This document shows, piece by piece, positions 59,901 through 64,000 of a DNA stretch of 64,000 bases. A model generated the notes under the pieces. It did not search any database and was not told the origin of the DNA. It was given only the letters and a program-made list of their open reading frames with translations. The DNA comes from Chaetorhynchus papuensis (Eukaryota; Chordata; Aves; Passeriformes; Rhipiduridae): positions 62,001 to 126,000 of the forward strand of contig VWYX01000202.1 in NCBI GenBank assembly GCA_013396525.1, in the 5' to 3' direction. How positions within the stretch are numbered: position 1 is the first letter of the stretch; each line of letters opens with the position of its first letter. Position numbers and translations under genes: made by a program.

Positions 59901-62900
59901 TCTGCCACCATCCCATCTGTTTTTTTTTCATCTGTCACCGAGATTCGGAGCCACTGGAGAGGAAAAGGACTGGCAATGTCATGCCGTGGTTTTTCAACAT
60001 CATTACAAGCAGTGTGGGAATTGCTGGGGGTTGTTTCCCGGTGTTTGTCATGGGCATACAAATGTTATGTGGGGGGAACCCACTAGATCTATAAATACCA
60101 CTCCATGTTAGGAGTAAATACTGTTGGTATCCATCAGGATTTTTTTTTTTAAAGCTACAGTTACATCGTGTTTCAGCACTTCCTGAACTAGAGGAAATGA
60201 TGGATGTTGGGCTTGGTGTGTTGGCTTCCCCCTGCTGCAGCCTGTATCCCGCTGTTTTTTTTAGCCACTAGAGGAGAAGCCTACAGTACGGACTCCCTTA
60301 GCTGCAGCGTGCTGGTATCACTCCATGCACTTGTCCTAAAGCAAACTGGATGAAGATTTGGCTAACAGCAGATGTTAAAAGGAAGAACAAGGCAGAGCAG
60401 CCATATACCCAGTGGGACTGAGGTTTCCTTGAACTCAGCACACATCTCCAGCAGTTGGCACTTGGAAGATAAAAAAACAATTGGGAAAAACAGATGCTGA
60501 AAGTCCCCTGAAATAGCCCCTGAGCCTCTGGAGTGCAAAGCATATCTTTTAACTCCTGCTTATTATCCCTTCTAGTAGGCTCTTTTCCAGTCTTTACTGA
60601 AGAGTAAATGCTTTTTCTGTGTATTCCCTGCGGGCTGCCCTACTTTACATCATCACCTTGGAGATAGAAAACACAGTCCTCTGCGGAATCTGCTTGTCAC
60701 GATTCCTAATTTTCTTGATCAGAGGTGAGGAAGCAAAGCCCAGAGCATGCTGCAATCCCTGGGCAGCCCCATTTCAGCTCTGCGTGGCGGGGGCTACGAC
60801 TTTGGGAGGTGAACACAGCAGGCACAGAGAAGTATTTCGGACATTCCTCGCAGGTCCTGGCACGGCTCGCCGCTCCGACCCTTTCTGTGGCGCCTTTGTT
60901 CTCCGGCAGTTTCCATGGTGCTGCTCCCGCTTTGTGTGCAGACCTGTCTGCAGGCAGCACTCTTCCCCATGCCGCCGCACCGGCTGATTTCCCGGGGCGG
61001 CGCATCGCACTGCGTGCCCGTGCTGCAGAGCTGCCAGGCATCAGCCACACACACATCCTGCAGCCTGGCTCCCTGGCAGACCTCTGGGCAGTATGTTTTT
61101 TTGGGTTTTAACAGAATTGAGCGATTATAGGTGAGAATTCGGCTCAGCTTTTTTTTTTTCACATTTAGCAAAATCAGAGGAGGCCACTTATCCAAAGGGG
61201 TTTTTGCTGTAAAATGCAAAAGCAATAGAGGCATGACAAGAAGGAGCAGCCATGCTGCTTGCTTTTTTTTTCAAATTTTGTCTTCATCTGGCACGGGCGT
61301 GACAGCTGATGATCCGCAGATAGAGCACACGGCATCGTTCCCCTCACACAGCGACTGGCAAGGATGAGGTCGAGCTTTTTTTTCTGTTATCTCGCAGTTA
61401 ATTCTCTGCTAATTGTTCTGATACCGGAGCACTGACCGCCCTGGGCGGCATCAGCAGGGAGGAACTCCTGGTCCTTACGGCAGGTACAGAGTTAGGAGGC
61501 TGAGTAACCTGGCCTCTGGTATTTATGCCCAGGAATAATATCCTTTTTTTAACCCTGAGCTTTGAGCCTGCTCACAGGATCACAGTGGAGTGCTTAGAGC
61601 CTGATACTAGAAATATTTCAGCGAGAAAACCAGTTCCATGAATCTTCCAGGCTGTTCATCCAAAAGGAACTGGAGTGTAAAATCACTGCCCAAGTGGAAA
61701 AGCAGGCGAAAGGGCAAAGCTGTGCCAAGGGGAGATTCTAACTCTAGGCACAGGGGAGAGTACTTTAAGTGATGGGAACGAGCCTGGAGGTCTGTTAGTA
61801 GGCTGTGTACAGGGATGAAATTTTTTTTTTGCTCTGCAGATATCAATGAGAAACGGAGCAATATTAGAGTTAATATCGAAATATAGAAGCAACCTCTTCA
61901 AGGACACAAGGGTGGCTTAGAAAGAGATGTCATCATGAAAACTCAATACTTGGAGCAGAAAAATGGTTTTCTTCATTAAGATGAAGTTTGTACTGTGTGT
62001 TGGGATAGAACAGACTGCTCACCAGGGCTGGACATGGAAATGAAAGGTTCTTAAGTCTTGGCAGAGGTTTTCAAGGATGCCTAGGAAATTATAATGCCCA
62101 ATTATGTAGGAATTGGTCATCCAAGCCCCTTAGGCGGTCCTGAAAATCACAGCCACTCTGCGCTGCATCTGGTTTTTGGTCAGATTTTTTCCTTCTGCTT
62201 CCCTTTGCGTTCCTCTTCCAGTGCCATCGAGAGCTCCTGCTGGCACAGAGCTGCGGCTGAAGCCAAAGCTAAGGAGCCTGGCTTGGAAACATGGCATTCA
62301 AGGAGCCTTGGTGAGGACAGGAGAGGGTTTTTTTTGTCCTTGCTGAGGCCATTCGGAACTGGAGCTGTTCTTTTTCCTACCAGGCATCTTCCTCTCACTT
62401 TTGGCCCACTTTTGTACCTCTGATGTGAGAACACTAAGCCAGATCAGTGGTGGAAAAGAGAGTTGTGCTGGGAATGGTGGGAACCATAGGGAGACTCTTC
62501 ACTAGATTAACTTCTTAGGAAACCCTGGGAATTTCATTATGTCCTTGATTTCTTCCCCAGCAGCTCCATTCTTGGAATGGGTTGTACTTGAGTGCACAGA
62601 TGAGGAAAGCCCTTCACCTGGCAAAGGTTTGGGAGATAAGGAAGGAGCAAAAAAGCCTGATTATTTTGGAAGTAGGTGGTAAAATGGACTTGGAAGAAAC
62701 CAGAAGGGAAACCTAGTTCTGACTGTGAGCAGGAACAGTGTTCCAAGCTTCCCTGGGAGACATCCTCCAACAAAACCTTTAAATACAGGAAATGTGGTCA
62801 TGGCCCAGAATACTGCTTTCCTCTCACCTGGGACTTGGTTTTCCACTAACTCTGTCTGCTCCACCCTTCTCAATAACAAAGTCTCCAATTCCCATCACCT

Positions 62901-64000
62901 ACTACCACAGTGATGTTATTGCTGTTCAGGCTTCCTCATCATCCAGATCCATCCAGTCTGTCTGTGGCCCTGGAGTTCTTGAGCTACCTTGCCAGCCTGA
63001 AGCAGGCTGGAGATGTGCTGGTACTTCCCAGGAATAAACCTGTTGGTTGTGCACAAGGTATTGTGGCAGGATCTGAGAAGGAGATGTGCCCTTGTGTGAC
63101 AGAGGTCACTTTTTTTTTTGTTCCTTCTGGATGTACCAGGAGATGGAGAGTGGTAATAGAACAAAGCAAGCAGGTGAAACCTTTCTTTTACATGGATTTG
63201 GAAAATGTCCTCTGCAGCTGCAGTGTTCCACAAGTGAGGAATAACGGTGCTTTCCCTTCACACAGCCGGTGGCTCTTGTTTGGCAAGAGACATGCCAGGT
63301 GTTACGAAAGGCTGCCAAGGTGTCAGCGGGGGATGGATGTAGGGACAGGGAGCTGGAGGTGGGGCTTAAAGGTATTGACTAAATCCCGACGCAAACACGA
63401 CTAAGTAGTTGTTAAATTAATTAGCAGGTTGGAGTAAATTTAGCATCTCCCTAATGCACTGGAAATCATGGCGACTTTGGAGCGTGTACTTCCCGGGGCT
63501 GGTTTTTTTTGACGGCACTGGGATGCGGGAAGGCTGATGCGATGACACAGACTGGGACAGGGCATCGGCACGACTTTTGCAGAGGAATAAATGTTGATTA
63601 ACAGCTTTCCAACACCTCGTGCTAAAGAACAAACTATTTTTGGAAAGGAACTTGAGTGAAGCAGCAAATTCATTCTCTGCTGAATAAGGGGATCATTTGT
63701 TTTAATAGCAGATTGCTCTGTTAAGGAGACAGGGATTTTGGTGAGGATTCGTGACATGGTGCCACATTTAAATGTGAATGAATGAAGGTTTCCTTGGGCA
63801 GGAAGGGAGGCAAGGATGTAGTGAGCTCCCATGGTTGAAATTTGGAGATAAATTAGTGTCATTAGTCACTGGAACCACTTGCCTAGGGATGGAATGTATT
63901 TATCCTAACTCTGTTATTTTAAATCGGTTTCCTGATGTGTATATTGCAGCTTCACCAGCTGTTTGGGGTTTGTTTTTGAGGGAAATTGTATTCGCAGAAA
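53931..64000. other. Intergenic, no gene recognised
   Basis: Ten kb downstream of LARP7. ANK2 lies in this direction in other vertebrates, but I find no ankyrin-repeat exon or other known coding exon. Open frames are short, overlap on both strands and often include T-runs. GC-rich patches at about 56.3-57.2 kb and 60.7-61.1 kb carry no recognisable gene. Confidence 0.55.

Larger units (their letters stand above)
8747..64000 (+). other. Contig carrying pervasive 7-T block substitutions
   Basis: From the gap to the window end, runs of seven T (eight or nine where a natural T adjoins) occur several times per kb on the + strand. Runs of seven A are far rarer. In 8747-13747 I count about 25 by eye, against about 7 in the 8570 bp left of the gap. 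Where conserved protein or CR1 sequence allows alignment, the run replaces seven bases with no length change: 35897-35903, 48778-48784 and 35673-35680 in LARP7, 16020-16026, 18036-18042 and 14732-14740 in ZGRF1, and 9470-9476 and 13332-13338 in CR1. Translations and splice sites touching such runs should be treated as unknown bases. Confidence 0.85.

Noticed and set aside
8747..64000. T-runs as retrotransposon tails or an unknown inserted element.
   Set aside because: No target-site duplications or inserted bodies, constant length near seven, no complementary A-run population, and coding frames preserved. These point to substitution, not insertion.
53931..64000. Expected 5' exon of ANK2 downstream of LARP7.
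   Set aside because: No ankyrin repeat or ANK2 start was recognised in either strand. The gene probably starts beyond the window.

Overview
The window is avian nuclear DNA. It carries CR1 LINE 3' ends, including one with the typical CR1 terminus, compact introns, and the vertebrate gene block ALPK1 - NEUROG2 - ZGRF1 - LARP7 with the miR-302/367 cluster inside LARP7. This block is known from human 4q25 and its bird counterpart. The species cannot be fixed from the sequence.

Layout. (1) 24-634, + strand: the last two coding exons of the alpha-kinase gene ALPK1, ending the gene. (2) 635-7028: ALPK1 3' UTR candidate and non-coding DNA. (3) 7722-8420, - strand: single-exon NEUROG2, a proneural bHLH factor, followed upstream by a 176-bp assembly gap (8571-8746). 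(4) 8747-13763: non-coding DNA with two CR1 fragments, a perfect 15-bp inverted repeat and a cluster of CATATG E-boxes. (5) 13942-29587, - strand: the whole coding region of the helicase gene ZGRF1. I resolve it into 28 coding exons totalling 6276 nt (2091 codons plus stop). (6) 30.4-31.3 kb: a CpG-rich divergent promoter. (7) 34401-53501, + strand: the whole coding region of LARP7, in 12 coding exons of 1773 nt (590 aa). The five hairpins miR-302b, c, a, d and miR-367 lie antisense in one LARP7 intron (40975-41790). (8) 53931-64000: no gene recognised.

The genes act in unrelated pathways: ALPK1 in ADP-heptose sensing, NEUROG2 in neuronal commitment, ZGRF1 in DNA repair, LARP7 in the 7SK snRNP, and miR-302/367 in pluripotency. 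They are linked here by position. ZGRF1 and LARP7 are divergent, and miR-302/367 has its own minus-strand transcription unit within LARP7.

The most striking observation is not a gene. Everything to the right of the N gap (8747-64000) is strewn with runs of seven T, always on the + strand and whichever strand is transcribed. Where I can compare with conserved protein residues or the CR1 consensus, a run replaces seven real bases without changing length. These blocks create two false in-frame stops in ZGRF1, hide at least two and probably three of its splice sites, and change conserved residues in LARP7 and ZGRF1. Sequence left of the gap looks normal. I read this as a sequence-processing artefact, and any annotation of this contig has to allow for it.
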